DNA of 64,000 bases from Aporrectodea caliginosa (GCA_020284085.1 JACEVL010001161.1:4090930-4154929), one strand, 5' to 3'. Counted from the first letter of the stretch, positions 22,690-34,400 are shown. The notes: generated by a model not told the origin, from the letters alone. Numbers and translations are program-made.

Positions 22690-23215
22690 CATGAAAAGGG
22701 ACTAAAGTGCTAATTAGGTGACTTGGTAGCGCGCGCTTGATATCGGTCGTTTCGTATCTATGGGTACACCAGCCAAGTCATTGAAGCCATTTGAGGCAAC
22801 GAGCCAACTTCAAGGGTTCTTGTGTTTTGTGTGCTCTTGTAATCTCACGTTAATTAAGCCATGCCTCAAAGTTAATCCATTCGCATAATAAGTTCTTGAT
22901 GCGATGGAAGACTTAGTGTCTAAAAGAAGGAAGACAAATATCAGCAGTCACAAACGACAGTGTACTTATTTATAGGGAATAAGTTGCTAATTAGGTGACT
23001 TGCAATTGGTAGCGCGCGCTGGATATCGGTCGCTTCGTACCAGCAATGTCATTGAAGCCATTTCAGGCAACGAACCAACTTCAAGGGCTCTTGTGTTCTG
23101 TGTGCTCTTGTAATTTCACGTTAATTAAGCAATGCCTCAGAGTTAGTCCATTCGCATAATTAGTTGCGTGAAGGTCTTGATGCGATGGAAATATCAGCAG
23201 TCATTCTTCCTTCTT
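22690..23215 (+). repeat. Tandem duplication of a ~240-bp block
   Basis: GCTAATTAGGTGACTTG ... GGTAGCGCGCGCT ... CACGTTAATTAAGC ... GATGCGATGG at 22708-22911 is repeated with about 10% differences at 22987-23187. An AAGAAGGAAGA block follows the first copy and its complement follows the second. Confidence 0.8.
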
Positions 23216-23327
23216 TTAAACGACACGAACTTCGGAGATGGAAGAGTCCAGACCAGAAGAAAATTTGCTCGGACCTCTGGAAGCAATGCCATCTAGCCAC
23301 TGGAAGAGTGGCTCAGGTATTATATTG

Positions 23328-23430
23328 TATCTATCAATTTATATAGTGCCTCTCGCAGTGCACATCGATCAGTGGCGCTCAAGTGGGAATGGTCCGCAGT
23401 GCAATGCCATAGTGAACAGATTTATACGCA
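23328..23430 (-). mobile_element. LINE tail fragment
   Basis: TATTGTATCTATCAATTTAT then ATAGTGCCTCTCGCAGTGC is the mirrored 3' end of the TATTG-tailed LINE family. It sits inside the 2.1-kb TIR transposon. Confidence 0.6.
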
Positions 23431-23924
23431 AAAGGGAAACAAGCTGACTTGAACAACTTTTGCACAAACGTACAGTCAAAGCAGCAAACATTAAGAATGA
23501 ATTTAACTAAATGAAATGTGGTGTGCACAGTTCTATAATCAATACGTAAAAAATTATTCGCCCTCATAGAGCCGTGAAGCAGTTGAACTGAATTTATGAT
23601 CTGAAAGAGCGCATTCACTTTAGTGGAAAAGTGCTTCAAAGTGAACATTTAAATGGACTTTTGAACTTCAAGGCTCACTTAGAGTCACTTGCTTTAAATA
23701 TTCTGGCTTTGGATTTTGATTAAAGTATATATTTATAAATTATACGCATTAAAAAAAATAATACCTTATACCTGTGCATTATTATCCCCCGGGGGATAAT
23801 TTCACACGATGGGAGATAGAAATGGTTTATCTCCCCGGATACTCTATACCGGTATAGTCTATCCGGGGGGATAAATTCATACACCCCCCGGATAGTCCTA
23901 GGACGGATACTCTATTTCGTGATA

Positions 23925-25113
23925 CCGGCGTCACAGAAGCGATCTGTTCTTCTTCCTGTCTTGAAGCGAGATGGACTGGACGCAAGTGATCCTGCGAATT
24001 ACCGTCCTATCGCTAATGTGACATTCCTCTCTAAAACTTTGGAGCGTATTGTAGCTAACCAACTGTTTGTTTATTTAGACATGCATGGGTTGCTACCTCC
24101 CTTACAGTCGGGTTTTCGGAGGAATCATTCCACCGAGACTTTGTTGGTTCGCCTTCTTTCGGACTTCTATGGCGCCATGGACAATGGTCAGATAACTCTT
24201 TTGGCCCTATTTGATGTCAGTTCCGCTTTTGATTCTGTCGACCACTCAATCCTCCTTCAGCGTCTTTCTGTCTCCTTTGGGCTGACTGGCAAACCCTTAG
24301 ATTGGCTTTCTTCCTTCCTCACTGGGCGCACTAACTGTGCTGTTGTTGGGTCCTCTAGGTCCCGCTGGGTCCCTGCCCCTTTTGGAGTACCCCAAGGGTC
24401 GGTTTTGGGCCCTTTGCTATACATCTTGTATACGTCTGATATTAGTTCCCTGCTGCGGTCTAGTGGGCTACTACATCAGCTTTATGCTGATGATATACAA
24501 GCGTATGTCCACTGCCGTGCGGCTGATGCGGTGGCCTCTGTTGGGCTGATGTGCCATTGATGCCCTCTCTGGTTGGATGGCCTCAAACCGTCTGCTCCTT
24601 AACCCATCCAAAACTCAGTTTATTTGGCTTGGTAGTCGCCGACAGCTGGCCGGTGTAGACATGCAACTGTTGGCTGAAACTTACCCTCATGTCACTTTTT
24701 CACTTACTGTACGTGACCTTGGAGCGACGCTCGACCAAGAGCTTAGTTTTTCTCAACATGTTAACTTGCTTACACGAAGCTGTTACTACCAGCTCCGCCA
24801 GCTGCGTGTTGTGCTCCGATCTCTCTCTCATGATGCTGCCGTCGGGCTCTGCGTTCCTCGGCCAAAGGAGAGCTCCTTGTCCCCCGGGCCCGTTTATGTC
24901 TCAAGCAGCGCCGAGCCTTTTCGGTTGTTGGGCCCTCAACCTGGAATGGGCTCCCACTTGAGCTGCGCTTGATGCCTCGCAGCAATTTGCCTGCTTACTG
25001 CCGCCTTCTCAAGTCTTCTCTGTTTAGCCGTGGCTGGGCTGGGAGCGCCTCTGAGTAGGTTCCTTGAAGGGGCGCTATATAAATGCTCGGAATGAATGAA
25101 TGAATGAATGAAT
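23925..25113 (+). mobile_element. Same LINE, 3' half with reverse transcriptase and GAAT tail
   Basis: The frame resumes with P-A-S-Q-K-R-S-V-L-L-P and runs through N-Y-R-P-I-A-N, S-G-F-R-R-N-H-S-T-E-T, F-D-V-S-S-A-F-D-S-V-D-H, G-V-P-Q-G-S-V-L-G-P and the catalytic Y-A-D-D at about 24486. A frameshift near 24555 leads into the thumb (24577-24835). About 200 codons are then deleted before P-R-A-R-L-C (near 24880). The 3' end is GGGAGCGCCTCTGAGTAGG, GGGGCGCTATATAAATG and (GAAT)n to 25113. Confidence 0.92.
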
Positions 25114-25236
25114 AACTTGCACAAATATCTATTTTATGCTTATTATATTGGTATAAGACTATACTAAGTGAAAGGTTTTATTCAAATCATGCTTTTAAAT
25201 TTAAAATTAAATTCTAAATTTCTCAAATCAGTTAGC

Positions 25237-25725
25237 CTACTCAAATTTGGCACCTGAACGTATGCTTCTTAAAAGTTTTTTGTCTGCTAATATTCTGTCA
25301 TAAAATTCAACACATGTTTCTTCCATATTCACTTTCACTATCATAACAGCTTCAAGAGTTTCTTCTGATAATCGACTTTTTTGATCTGACCAATAAGAGT
25401 TCATCAGTGAGAAAACTCGCTCAACTGGAGCATTAGTTCCAGGAATTGCTAACAAGAATTGTAGAATCATTTTCAAATTTGGAATAATTATCTCTCTTTC
25501 TTGTAGATCATTGAAAATCTGCACCCATCTGCTATCCACCGCAACATTGTTTTCATTCCATTGTTCCACTTTTTCTCGACTAACAAAATTACAAACGCAT
25601 GTCATTTCATCAAACAGTGCATTGTCATCAATGTCATACCCAGCTGGCTTGCAAATTTTGATAAGATCCTCAAGGCTTCTTTCAAACATATCCCAAGTAA
25701 TTGTTCCTCTCGAATTCATCCAACT
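25237..25725 (-). pseudogene. hAT transposase C-terminal fragment
   Basis: 160 codons read on the minus strand include L-L-A-I-P-G-T-N-A-P-V-E-R-V-F-S-L-M-N and K-S-R-L-S-E-E-T-L-E-A-V, the hAT C-terminal dimerisation region (A-x-x-E-R-x-F-S motif followed by R-x-x-L/M-x-x-x-x-L). The upstream zinc-finger and DDE catalytic parts are absent from the flanking DNA, and no TIR is seen here. The ATG at 25719 is probably internal to the original protein. The fragment is free of stops, so it may be a young deletion derivative or, less likely, an exon of a domesticated gene. Confidence 0.8.
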
Positions 25726-26059
25726 GAACAGCTTGAATGGTGCATAGGCTAACTATAACTTCCCACATGTCAAAATATTCCAACGAAGTTGCATAAAAAG
25801 ATTGAACTGTTTTATGAAAATGTGTTTTATCATAATATTATCACTACGACAATATGACGTTTAGAACCGGAAGAGGTATTATGCATGGTAATAAATAAAT
25901 AAACGTGAGATTAAAAATGAATTTACTCGCCAGATGCCAGTAGTAAAATCAAGGAGACGTTGATAAAGTAAGTAAGTAAGTATATCCTTTATTTGATCAC
26001 ATGACAAACGCACATGAAATACATCATATATAAGATCGGAAAGTCAGGTCAGTTTAATA

Positions 26060-27507
26060 ACTCCTCCTGTCTTCTCCTCCACTGCAGCTGTTCTCTCTTC
26101 GTGGAAGCCTCTTCAACCTGATGTCATCCGTCAACTCATAATGGACTCTTCTTCGAAGTCTTGCGAACTTGACTTACTTCCTCCATTCTTAGTTAAGGAA
26201 TTTTTAGATGAACTTGTTCCGTTTTTGGTAATTCTATGTAACTCTTCGCTGGCCCAGGGCTACGTACCTGCATTGCATAAAGGGCTGTGGTTTTCCCTTC
26301 CATCAAGCGACAAGGTCTTGACCCTGGCTCCCCTTCAAATTACCGCCCTATCTCAAACTTGTCTTTCCTCTCGAAGCTTCTTGAGAAATGTGTGTCTGTA
26401 CAACTGGTTCACTACCTTGACCTACACTCACTAATGCCTCCTCTTCAGTCTGGATTTAGGAAATTTCACTCGACAGAATCTCTTATGGTGAGTCTTCTGG
26501 CTGATGTATTTCATGCCGTTGATCGTGGCCATGTCACTCTACTTTCCCTCTATGACATTAGTGCCGCTTTCGACACTGTTGATCACACCATCCTTCTTGA
26601 CCAGCTCTCTAACTCATTTGGGATTACTGATTCTGCTCTTCTCTGGTTCCGCTCATTTCTTTCTGATCGCTCCGTCTCGGTAGTTTTTGGTCCCACCCGC
26701 TCTGCTTGGGTCCCCCTCTCTTACGGGTTACCTCAGGGCTCGGTTCTTGCTCCCCTTCTGTTTGTCCTGTATACTTCGGATCTGGCTGTTATGGTCGAGC
26801 GTATTCTAGAGGCTTCAGCTGCTCTTGACCGATGGTTATCCTCAAATCGCCTCCGTCTTAACCAAGACAAGACTCAGTACATATGGCTCGGTAGCCGTGC
26901 CCAGCTTACCAAGATTAATGCTGACTCCCTTCGTCTTCGGTTTCCAAATATGCACTTCTCTTCCTCTGTCCGTGATCTTGGATTCATTCTTGATCCTGGC
27001 CTCTCTCTGTCTGATCACGTAAATAGTGTCTCTCGTTCCTGTTTCTACTACCTACGCCAACTCCGTGCCATCCGCCAATCACTACCACTGCACACTATCA
27101 CGACTGTTTTGCTGGGTCTGCTCCTCACTATCTTAGGGCCTTTTGTACCCCAGTATCTTCTCTGCACAGTCGTTCCTTCCTTCGGTCCTCGGCCCGTGGT
27201 TACTTGGTTGTCCCGCGGGTGCGTACTTCTACGGCCCAGTCTAGGAGTTTCGCTATTGTTGGTCCCAATAGCTGGAACCTGTTACCTCAGTTCCTCAGGA
27301 CTGACCTTTTTCTATTTCTTTTGACGAGTTCCGCAAGCGCCTGAAAACCTCCCTTTACCAGTGATCCTGTCCTCTCTCTGTCTGATCACGTAAATAGTGT
27401 CACTCGTTCCTGCTTCGACTACCTACGCCAACTCCGTCGGGTCGGGAGCGCCTCTGTTTTGAGTGGCGCTATATAAATGCTTGATTACGATTATGATTAC
27501 GATTACG
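26060..27507 (+). mobile_element. L2/CR1-like LINE, 5'-truncated, catalytic box deleted, GATTAC tail
   Basis: 26141-26290 and 26287-27095 (frameshifted) encode D-L-L-P-P-F-L-V, N-Y-R-P-I-S-N, S-G-F-R-K-F-H-S-T-E-S, Y-D-I-S-A-A-F-D-T-V-D-H and G-L-P-Q-G-S-V-L-A-P. The sequence then jumps from Y-T-S-D-L-A to the post-palm V-E-R-I-L, so the expected Y-A-D-D segment is missing. The 3' end is GGGAGCGCCTCTG..GAGTGGCGCTATATAAATG and a GATTAC-type tail to 27507. Confidence 0.88.
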
Positions 27508-27509
27508 AC

Positions 27510-27870
27510 GGGAGTTCTGTTTCATCTGTCTTTAACTAAACCATACTCTGCATTTAATATGTTAGCATTACTTTACAAATCTTCTAATTTTTATTAATTT
27601 TATTATTAAGCCATTATTGATATTGGTAGTATTGTGGTGCTGTACGGCTGTATTGTTATTATTATTATTATTGTTGTTGCTACTTTTACTATTATTTGAG
27701 TCCTATTTATGTCCTAATTAAGTATAAAATACATTTATGAATAATAATCAAGAAAGAGGGGTCAACCTTGGTATAAGCTATTAGCTTCTCTTGGCTCTTG
27801 TTGCATTGTACTTGCTGTTTCATGATTGTAACCTAAAACCTGTTCTGTGCAATAAACAAATTCAAATTCA
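27510..27870. other. No gene seen; short TTA-rich microsatellite
   Basis: AT-rich DNA with a small (TTA)n run near 27655-27672. It probably includes the 3' end of the adjacent minus-strand LINE (AATAAACAAATTCAAATTC near 27850). Confidence 0.5.
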
Positions 27871-27879
27871 ATCTCATTC

Positions 27880-28400
27880 CGACTGTTTTATTGGGAGCTA
27901 GTAATGGAACAAAACGTGCTCATTGTTGCGCACAATCGAAGCATAAAGGGCCTTGTCTGCCCTTGAGCAAAGCTGCTCAAAAGATGGGGCATCCTCAGGA
28001 ACATTATCCCAGCCGACAAAGTCGGTTTAATACAAAACTGAAGCCTTCTTCGACTACCAGCGCCAACAAATCCCCACCATGAGGCCGACGAGTAAACATA
28101 GGCCGACCAGCCACGAGTGTGGATCTCACAACATCATGCAATCTTTGTCCATGCAGTCCATGAGACGATACCCTAATACTAGCATACTGAGCCTGCGCGC
28201 TCGCGAGCAGATAATATCAATGTTTTTTCTGCTTTTGTGGTTGTTTCGGTTGGACCGCATAATTATTATCTCTGGTGTTTTCTCCAAGTTTATTTTAAGG
28301 TTTGCTTCAGCCTTCCATGACGAGTCTTGTACCATCTCCGTCTCTATAGAGGAGGCATTTGAAGCAGGTGAAATCAATTATCCATCCTTGGCATATTTAA
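27880..28400 (-). mobile_element. Second LINE type, C-terminal fragment, minus strand
   Basis: The minus strand reads D-A-P-S-F-E-Q-L-C-S-R-A-D-K-A-L-Y-A, then N-N-E-H-V-L-F-H-Y near 27900-28010, a usual LINE protein C-terminus. Upstream, A-N-L-K-I-N-L-E-K-T near 28290 resembles a post-palm segment. It is broken by stops and frameshifts. Confidence 0.55.
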
Positions 28401-28549
28401 ATAGCCTGTTGGCAACATGCCTTCTTTCAAGCTTTGAAATGGTGGCCATGAAACTGACTGGTCCAAGCCCGGACCCTGCACAATACTGGAGTTAATATAC
28501 TCCTCTGTTGATACTATTCCATCGAATTGTGTTCTGTGGCTCCTTCCCT

Positions 28550-28728
28550 CAAGGATCCTAAGTGGCCGAGTGGGTTGGTGCCTGCTCGCCGCGCCGGCGC
28601 CCCGGGTTCGCTTCCCGGTCGGGTCGGTTTATCAGAGATTAATTTCTCGGATCTTTACTGCGGGTGGCTCGGTCGCATTATAAACGTGGAGTACAATACA
28701 ACACACAATACAACACATCACAATACAA
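28550..28728 (+). mobile_element. tRNA-derived SINE (family 2) with ACAAT tail
   Basis: Box A-like AGTGGCCGAGTGGGTTGGTG (28561-28580) and box B-like GGGTTCGCTTCCC (28604-28616) are followed by a short body and an ACAAT-type tail. The spacing resembles a class II tRNA head. The tail changes and no 3' CCA or acceptor pairing is seen, so it is a SINE rather than a tRNA gene. Confidence 0.75.
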
Positions 28729-28730
28729 CT

Positions 28731-28975
28731 GGGGCGCGGTGGTGTAGGGGTATGTTCGGTGCCTTGCAGCTGGAGGGTTGCGGGTTCGAATCCACCTCAA
28801 AGTCGCCTCGTAGGGACCCTGGGCAAGTCCTTCACACTCGCAATTGCTCATGCGCTTCGGCGTGAAACTCCGATTCAGCGTTCGCGCAGTAGTCGGGAGC
28901 GCCTCTGAATAGGAAATCTGGTAGGGGCGCTATAACAAGTGTTCAAATACAATACAATACAATACAAAAGGTAGT
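28731..28975 (+). mobile_element. tRNA-derived SINE (family 3) with LINE-derived 3' end
   Basis: The head has GGTGGTGTAGGGGTATG (box A, 28739-28755) and GGGTTCGAATCC (box B, 28782-28793). The 3' half reads TCGGGAGCGCCTCTGAATAGG..GTAGGGGCGCTATA, nearly the same as LINE 3' ends here (for example 25040-25080), then (ACAAT)n. A second copy is inverted at 56555-56768. Confidence 0.85.
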
Positions 28976-28989
28976 CTACAACCTAATTA

Positions 28990-29505
28990 TAGCCTATACT
29001 GTATCAGGAGGAAGGAGCTCAATCACTTGTTCCGCCAGATATTCGTGTCGAACCAAATCGAATGCCTTTGACAGATCAATTGCAGAAAGATGAACATAGG
29101 GTTCCTTAATGATCTCTTGTTGAGTCTGAGTAATTGCAATAAGAGTCGCCTTTGTCGAACCAGACGGTCGAAAGGCAAATTAGTCCAACAATTGTTAATG
29201 ATATTGAGGGTGATTCAGCATTGGATAGTAAAGAATGCCTAGCCGTCTATTTCTCCATCATTCGGCTCAGAATCTACGTGACTTAGATGGGCCGAAAGTC
29301 GCCTCCCTTGGAGGGGCGAGCTACCTTTGCAACCGGGCTGAAGACGGTCCTCTTCCACTGCAGCGGAACCACCGAATGAACAAAAAGCGACCGAATTAGC
29401 CATGAATGGAGATACGAGGCGCAAGAGCCAGGCCAGAACTTCGTCTGGTCCAGTCTGAGCTAAAGATTTAGAATTCTGATCTGACCCCTTTGACATAGCA
29501 GACCA
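28990..29505 (-). mobile_element. Decayed LINE reverse transcriptase fragment, minus strand
   Basis: Minus-strand reading gives G-P-D-E-V-L-A-W-L-L-R-L-V-S-P-F, then after a frameshift V-A-K-V..G-G-D-F-R-P-I near 29290-29330, and S-K-A-F-D-L-V..Y-L-A-E near 29060. These are the N-terminal finger and palm motifs of a LINE family different from the L2/CR1-like ones. Confidence 0.6.
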
Positions 29506-29564
29506 TGGACATCTTCTAATAATATATGATGTCTATGTAACAGGCATAGCAGTCTTCCCTGACA

Positions 29565-29690
29565 CATTCTATAAGCGCTGGAAAACTGTTCTTCTTGACC
29601 GTGCTGGAGTCGGGAGCACGTCTGAGTAGTTTGCTTGAAAGGTGCCATATAAATACTTGAATGAATGAATGAATGAATGAATGAATGAAT
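29565..29690 (+). mobile_element. LINE 3' end with GAAT tail
   Basis: GTCGGGAGCACGTCTGAGTAG, then AGGTGCCATATAAATACTTG and (GAAT)n at 29659-29690. Only the last ~125 bp is present. Confidence 0.8.
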
Positions 29691-29815
29691 CCCTGAGATA
29701 TTTTGAAGCAAGATCCAGTTTGGATTTGAGGAGCAAAGTAAAAACTTTAGATTGAATGCGGTCAGAAAGAGGAAGCTAGTGCAGTTGGTCAAACGCGGAT
29801 TTTGCTAGACAATTT
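29691..29815 (-). mobile_element. LINE coding fragment, minus strand
   Basis: Minus strand reads L-x-F-L-T-A-F-N-L-K-F-L-L-C-S-S-N-P-N-W, an out-of-frame shadow of the D-R-I-Q-F-K-V-L segment seen at 860-920. It abuts the tail of the plus-strand fragment head to tail. Confidence 0.6.
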
Positions 29816-29929
29816 CGTTCGTCCGGGCTTTTAATGTGGCCTAGTATGCGTTTTAGAGTTATTTATTTCTTTCACCATTGTAGCCGAGTGTCTTGGACGG
29901 CCTTTGGAGGTTTGTCGTCGAGTCTCACC

Positions 29930-30185
29930 TAGAGGTCTGCGGGTAGAGCATTTTTGCTACCCGACCCGTACCCGTAACACAGGACCGTTACCCGTACCCG
30001 TACCCGACCCGTACTCGAAATTACTACCCAACCCGACCCGTACCCGCGGGTATACCCGTACCCGTACCGTACCCGCCACGTAATTAATAGGATTTCCTAT
30101 GATCCCAGTCCCTACCAGTCCAATGGTCTTACAAAGCATGTGGTAGTAATAATAATGGTCTGATGATCACAGTGATGATCACAGC

Positions 30186-30278
<93 letters not shown>

Positions 30279-31056
30279 TTGTTTTGGGGACTACCCGCAG
30301 GAGACAGCAGAGCACGCCTCTTTCAGCGTCTTTCAATGTGCACACAACGGTTCAATGCTGTTGCTTTTCATTGCACGTTTGCACATTTGACTTGTGAAGA
30401 TGACCTTTAACTCCAGAACGACAAAACTCTTCAGATAGTTTCTTAGAACCTCGGGCGATTTAAAAATATAATAACTTTTATGCAGCCAGCCATAACACGG
30501 CAGTTTTTAACAAAATACCACTATTTGAATAGTTTAAGCATTTGTGAGAGGGAAAGGGGTTACAGACTTCGTGTTTCAACTATGCCTAGACTGCATCAAC
30601 CTGTTTTAAAAGAAAACATGGCTGCTGGACTGCCACGCTCGGCGGCAGCAACCTCCGACACAGGCTGTCGGGACTGAAACTCAGATGAGACATATGTAAA
30701 AACTCTACGATCGGATTGTGCTAATGGAAACAAGCTATTTTGTAACTGTAAATTGGGCATCTGTAAATGAATGTCAAACTCACTAAGGCGCACGGACATA
30801 AGTCAACACAAGGATATGGTACTTGAACAGAATACCGCCAGTTATAGTAGCCTAAGTCTCTGAAGGTGCAAGACACAATTACAAGTAACCCAAAAACTTC
30901 AGTTCGTAACGGGTAAAACCGGGTATACCCGTACCCGTAATGCTCCTACCCGTACCCGACCCGACCCGTAAAATGTCTACCCGACCCGTACCCGACCCGC
31001 GGGTACGGGTCGGGTACGGGTAAACCCGCGGGTACGGGTATACCCGCAGACCCCTA
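29930..31056. mobile_element. hAT-like non-autonomous element with TACCCG subterminal arrays
   Basis: The left end TAGAGGTCTGCGGGTA is matched by TACCCGCAGACCCCTA at the right. TCTCACC occurs at both flanks, slightly offset, so the duplication is imperfect. TACCCG / CGGGTA and CCGACCCG repeats occupy 29955-30075 and 30905-31045. The interior is non-coding apart from a nested (AAT)n array. Confidence 0.75.
30187..30276. repeat. (AAT)n microsatellite
   Basis: About 30 AAT units inside the TACCCG element. The poly-isoleucine and poly-tyrosine frames through it are artefacts. Confidence 0.97.
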
Positions 31057-31059
31057 GAC

Positions 31060-32450
31060 TCTCACCACCAGGCTGTAATATTCAGAGGATTTAGATTTCT
31101 AACTGAATCCTTAGACTTGTGCTGGTCGTTCTACTGCGATGGAGGGCAAATTAGGGTATGCCTCTTAATTAATATATATGAACTGATTATATGTAGGCCT
31201 ATATTGAGACTTGTATTCCTGGATAACTTATATGGCGCAACTAGATACAATGTCTTCACACCGAAGTAGGTCGTCTTTACGATCTTCCATGTCTAAATCT
31301 GATGTCCAGTTGCTGTTGAGTAAAATGGAGGAAAGTCAGGCTCAAATGCAGGTTCAAATTAGCACAGAAATGAGCGCCAAATTGTGTGCTATGCAGAGTG
31401 CTAATCTAAACCAATTGAGTGCTACTCAAAACCAACTGAGTGCTACTCAAGCCAAATCGCTGAAGCTCAGAAGCAAATGAGCACCATTCATATCTCTATG
31501 CTTGAAGTCTTGCACTGGCTATAGGCCTAGACTACTGTCTGGAAATGACGCCGGTAGTGAATTTGCTTATCCCTTGCTAAGGTGTGGATACGGCTTCCGC
31601 TGGTCGACTGGAGGACGGCTTATTGAATGGAATAAACGACAAGTCACAGTTCTTTCTTTCTACATTAATAACTAACTAATAGTTCTCTTTGACAGTGTTT
31701 TCTTAATTCTACATATAAAACCCTACGTTCTACTACTTCTCTTTTGGTCCGAGTCACTGTTCTTCACAGCAATTAGTCTGCCGTCGTTGCTGTCGACTGC
31801 CCGCTGTCGCCGAATCCCTCAAAGTCACTGAACTGCAGTCTTCTGGTAGTCAACAGAAGACGTCGATGATGGTAGATTTAAACCATACGAACGGTTAGAA
31901 CTGTTCAAAAGAATTTCTGCCGATGTGAAAATTGTGAACGGTCTTTGTTACCATTAGATGGCGTTAAACTCTGGTTCCATCAACTACCAATTATAATTAT
32001 TATTTCTCCGCTGCTTCACTCAAACAAGGCAGTGTAGAACTAGCTATAGGTCACCAAGCCATTGGAACTATGGGACGCTGTTTCCTAAATAAATTTTATT
32101 TAAGACAGAAGAATCTACGTTTGGCAACGCCTCTGTCATTAAAATTAGATCAGAGGAGAAAATCGTTCGTTTAAAACACGCCTCTCTCAACAGACTGAAA
32201 TGCTCCGATCACAACCTGCGTTAACTCACTGTGCAACACTGTGCGCGAGAAAAATCAGTTCGTACACCGATCGCGACTTCTAAAGAGATTTTATATGTTA
32301 ATATTATATTCGTTTATGATCAGTCAGGTTGACACACGGCAACCTGCAGGTAGAACTTTGGATCAGCAAACTCAATAAATCTACGAACTAGTTTTATGTC
32401 TGACTGAAAACCAAATTAACTTGTGCCGTCTGTTAGGGGCCTCATCCCCG
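31060..32450. other. No confident gene; short open frame of unknown origin
   Basis: A plus-strand frame at 31211-31480 gives an 89-residue Ser/Gln/Met-rich polypeptide with a repeated L-S-A-T-Q-N/A-Q motif and likely coiled-coil character (M-E-E-S-Q-A-Q-M-Q). It resembles the N-terminus of some retrotransposon gag-type proteins only in composition. No LTRs, protease or reverse transcriptase motifs are recognised nearby. Confidence 0.3.
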
Positions 32451-32456
32451 CTTCTA

Positions 32457-33230
<774 letters not shown>

Positions 33231-33234
33231 ACGG

Positions 33235-34400
33235 GAATATGAAGTGGTCTAGATCCCACTCAAACTGGTATCAGTGAATAAGGAACTCATCCAATAAATT
33301 CGCTGCCAAGTGATAATATACAGTGTCTACACTCTATTATAAGAGATTTAAATCTTACAGAGGGATGGCACTCATTGACATGGGCAGCGGTGGTAAAGGA
33401 TCGCGCCCCATCTCTTCCTTGAAAACTGAGCAGAGTCGAGGCTGTACGGTCGCTATATCAAAACTTGTATATTTACATTTGATATATAATCAAGAATTAT
33501 ACGACAGGAAGCAATTAATTAAGACATCTGAATCCTCGAGGGTGCACCTGGTGGCGTGATTGTAAGTAACCCATCCAATTTACTAGGCCTAATTAATCTG
33601 GCTCCATAATGCTTTAACTCACTGTACTTTACATATATAATATCAAGCGACCACTCAAAGTAGATGAAAGTCAGAAGACGTAAAATAAAGACCGAAATAT
33701 AGCACCGTGAAATAATATCAAGTACAAACTGAACACAGCCACGCACATGCACACATGTATTTAGTTACCTGTTTATACATTATTAAAAAAAATGAAGAGC
33801 CTAGTAAGAATAAAGTAAAAGAAAATGAAAATAGCGGTGATGATGGTGATGACGACGATGATAATTACGCAGGCCTAATTACTGTTCAAAGGATACGTTC
33901 TATGCCTAAAATGGCTTTCTGATATTTTCTGGCAGCCCAACCCGTCCATATTTCGCAATCGTGAAGCAAACAGCTCCCGCTTAAGAACCTACACAATAAG
34001 TTCCATAGGCATAGAGTCGCGCGTGCATGGTCCGTGTTTCATCTGGAACATTTTAGAAGATGCGACATATACAACGCCGGTACCAGATCGGACTTGGATC
34101 TTCCCTTGACCATCTCTTGACAACCCTTCAGACACGACGCAGCGCTCGTGAATAAGCGCTATGAGTTAATGGTTACGATTTCTGTGACATACGGCACCAT
34201 CTCGCGATTGGTGTGCTGACAAAAAAATTGTAGACCAGACTCCTGCAGAGATGTCACGCGAAGAGCAAGCTAGCTCCGATAGCCAGAGATAGAGACAGAG
34301 AAACGGCCACGGCAGAGTGTCTTTAGGTTGAGAGAAACCTTATACAATAATATTGAATACAACAAGGCCTAGGCCTACAACTGTAGTTTGCTATTGCCCT
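33235..34400. other. No gene seen
   Basis: Mixed AT-rich DNA. Short open frames (for example 33323-33559) show no motif, codon bias or splice context that I can support. Confidence 0.5.

Larger units (their letters stand above)
21803..23924. mobile_element. 2.1-kb TIR transposon with TATCCCCC subterminal repeats
   Basis: TCACGAAATAGAGTATCC (21803-21820) is inverted at 23905-23922. CCTG precedes the left end and CCGG follows the right, a probable 4-bp target duplication with one mismatch; removing the insert rejoins the LINE frame in register. TATCCCCC repeats on the left (21815-21955) are mirrored as GGGGGATA on the right (23775-23880), giving subterminal arrays that could bind a transposase. 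The interior is AT-rich with no transposase frame and a ~240-bp internal duplication. The superfamily is not clear. Confidence 0.85.

Noticed and set aside
25237..25725. Domesticated hAT-derived host gene
   Set aside because: Only the C-terminal portion is present, with no visible splice-linked exons. Kept as a transposase fragment.
28561..28793. Two functional tRNA genes
   Set aside because: Box A and box B are present, but the acceptor and anticodon stems do not pair convincingly, and the heads are fused to SINE bodies and simple tails.
31211..31480. Gag gene of an LTR retrotransposon
   Set aside because: Composition is suggestive, but no LTR pair, primer-binding site, protease or reverse transcriptase could be found nearby.
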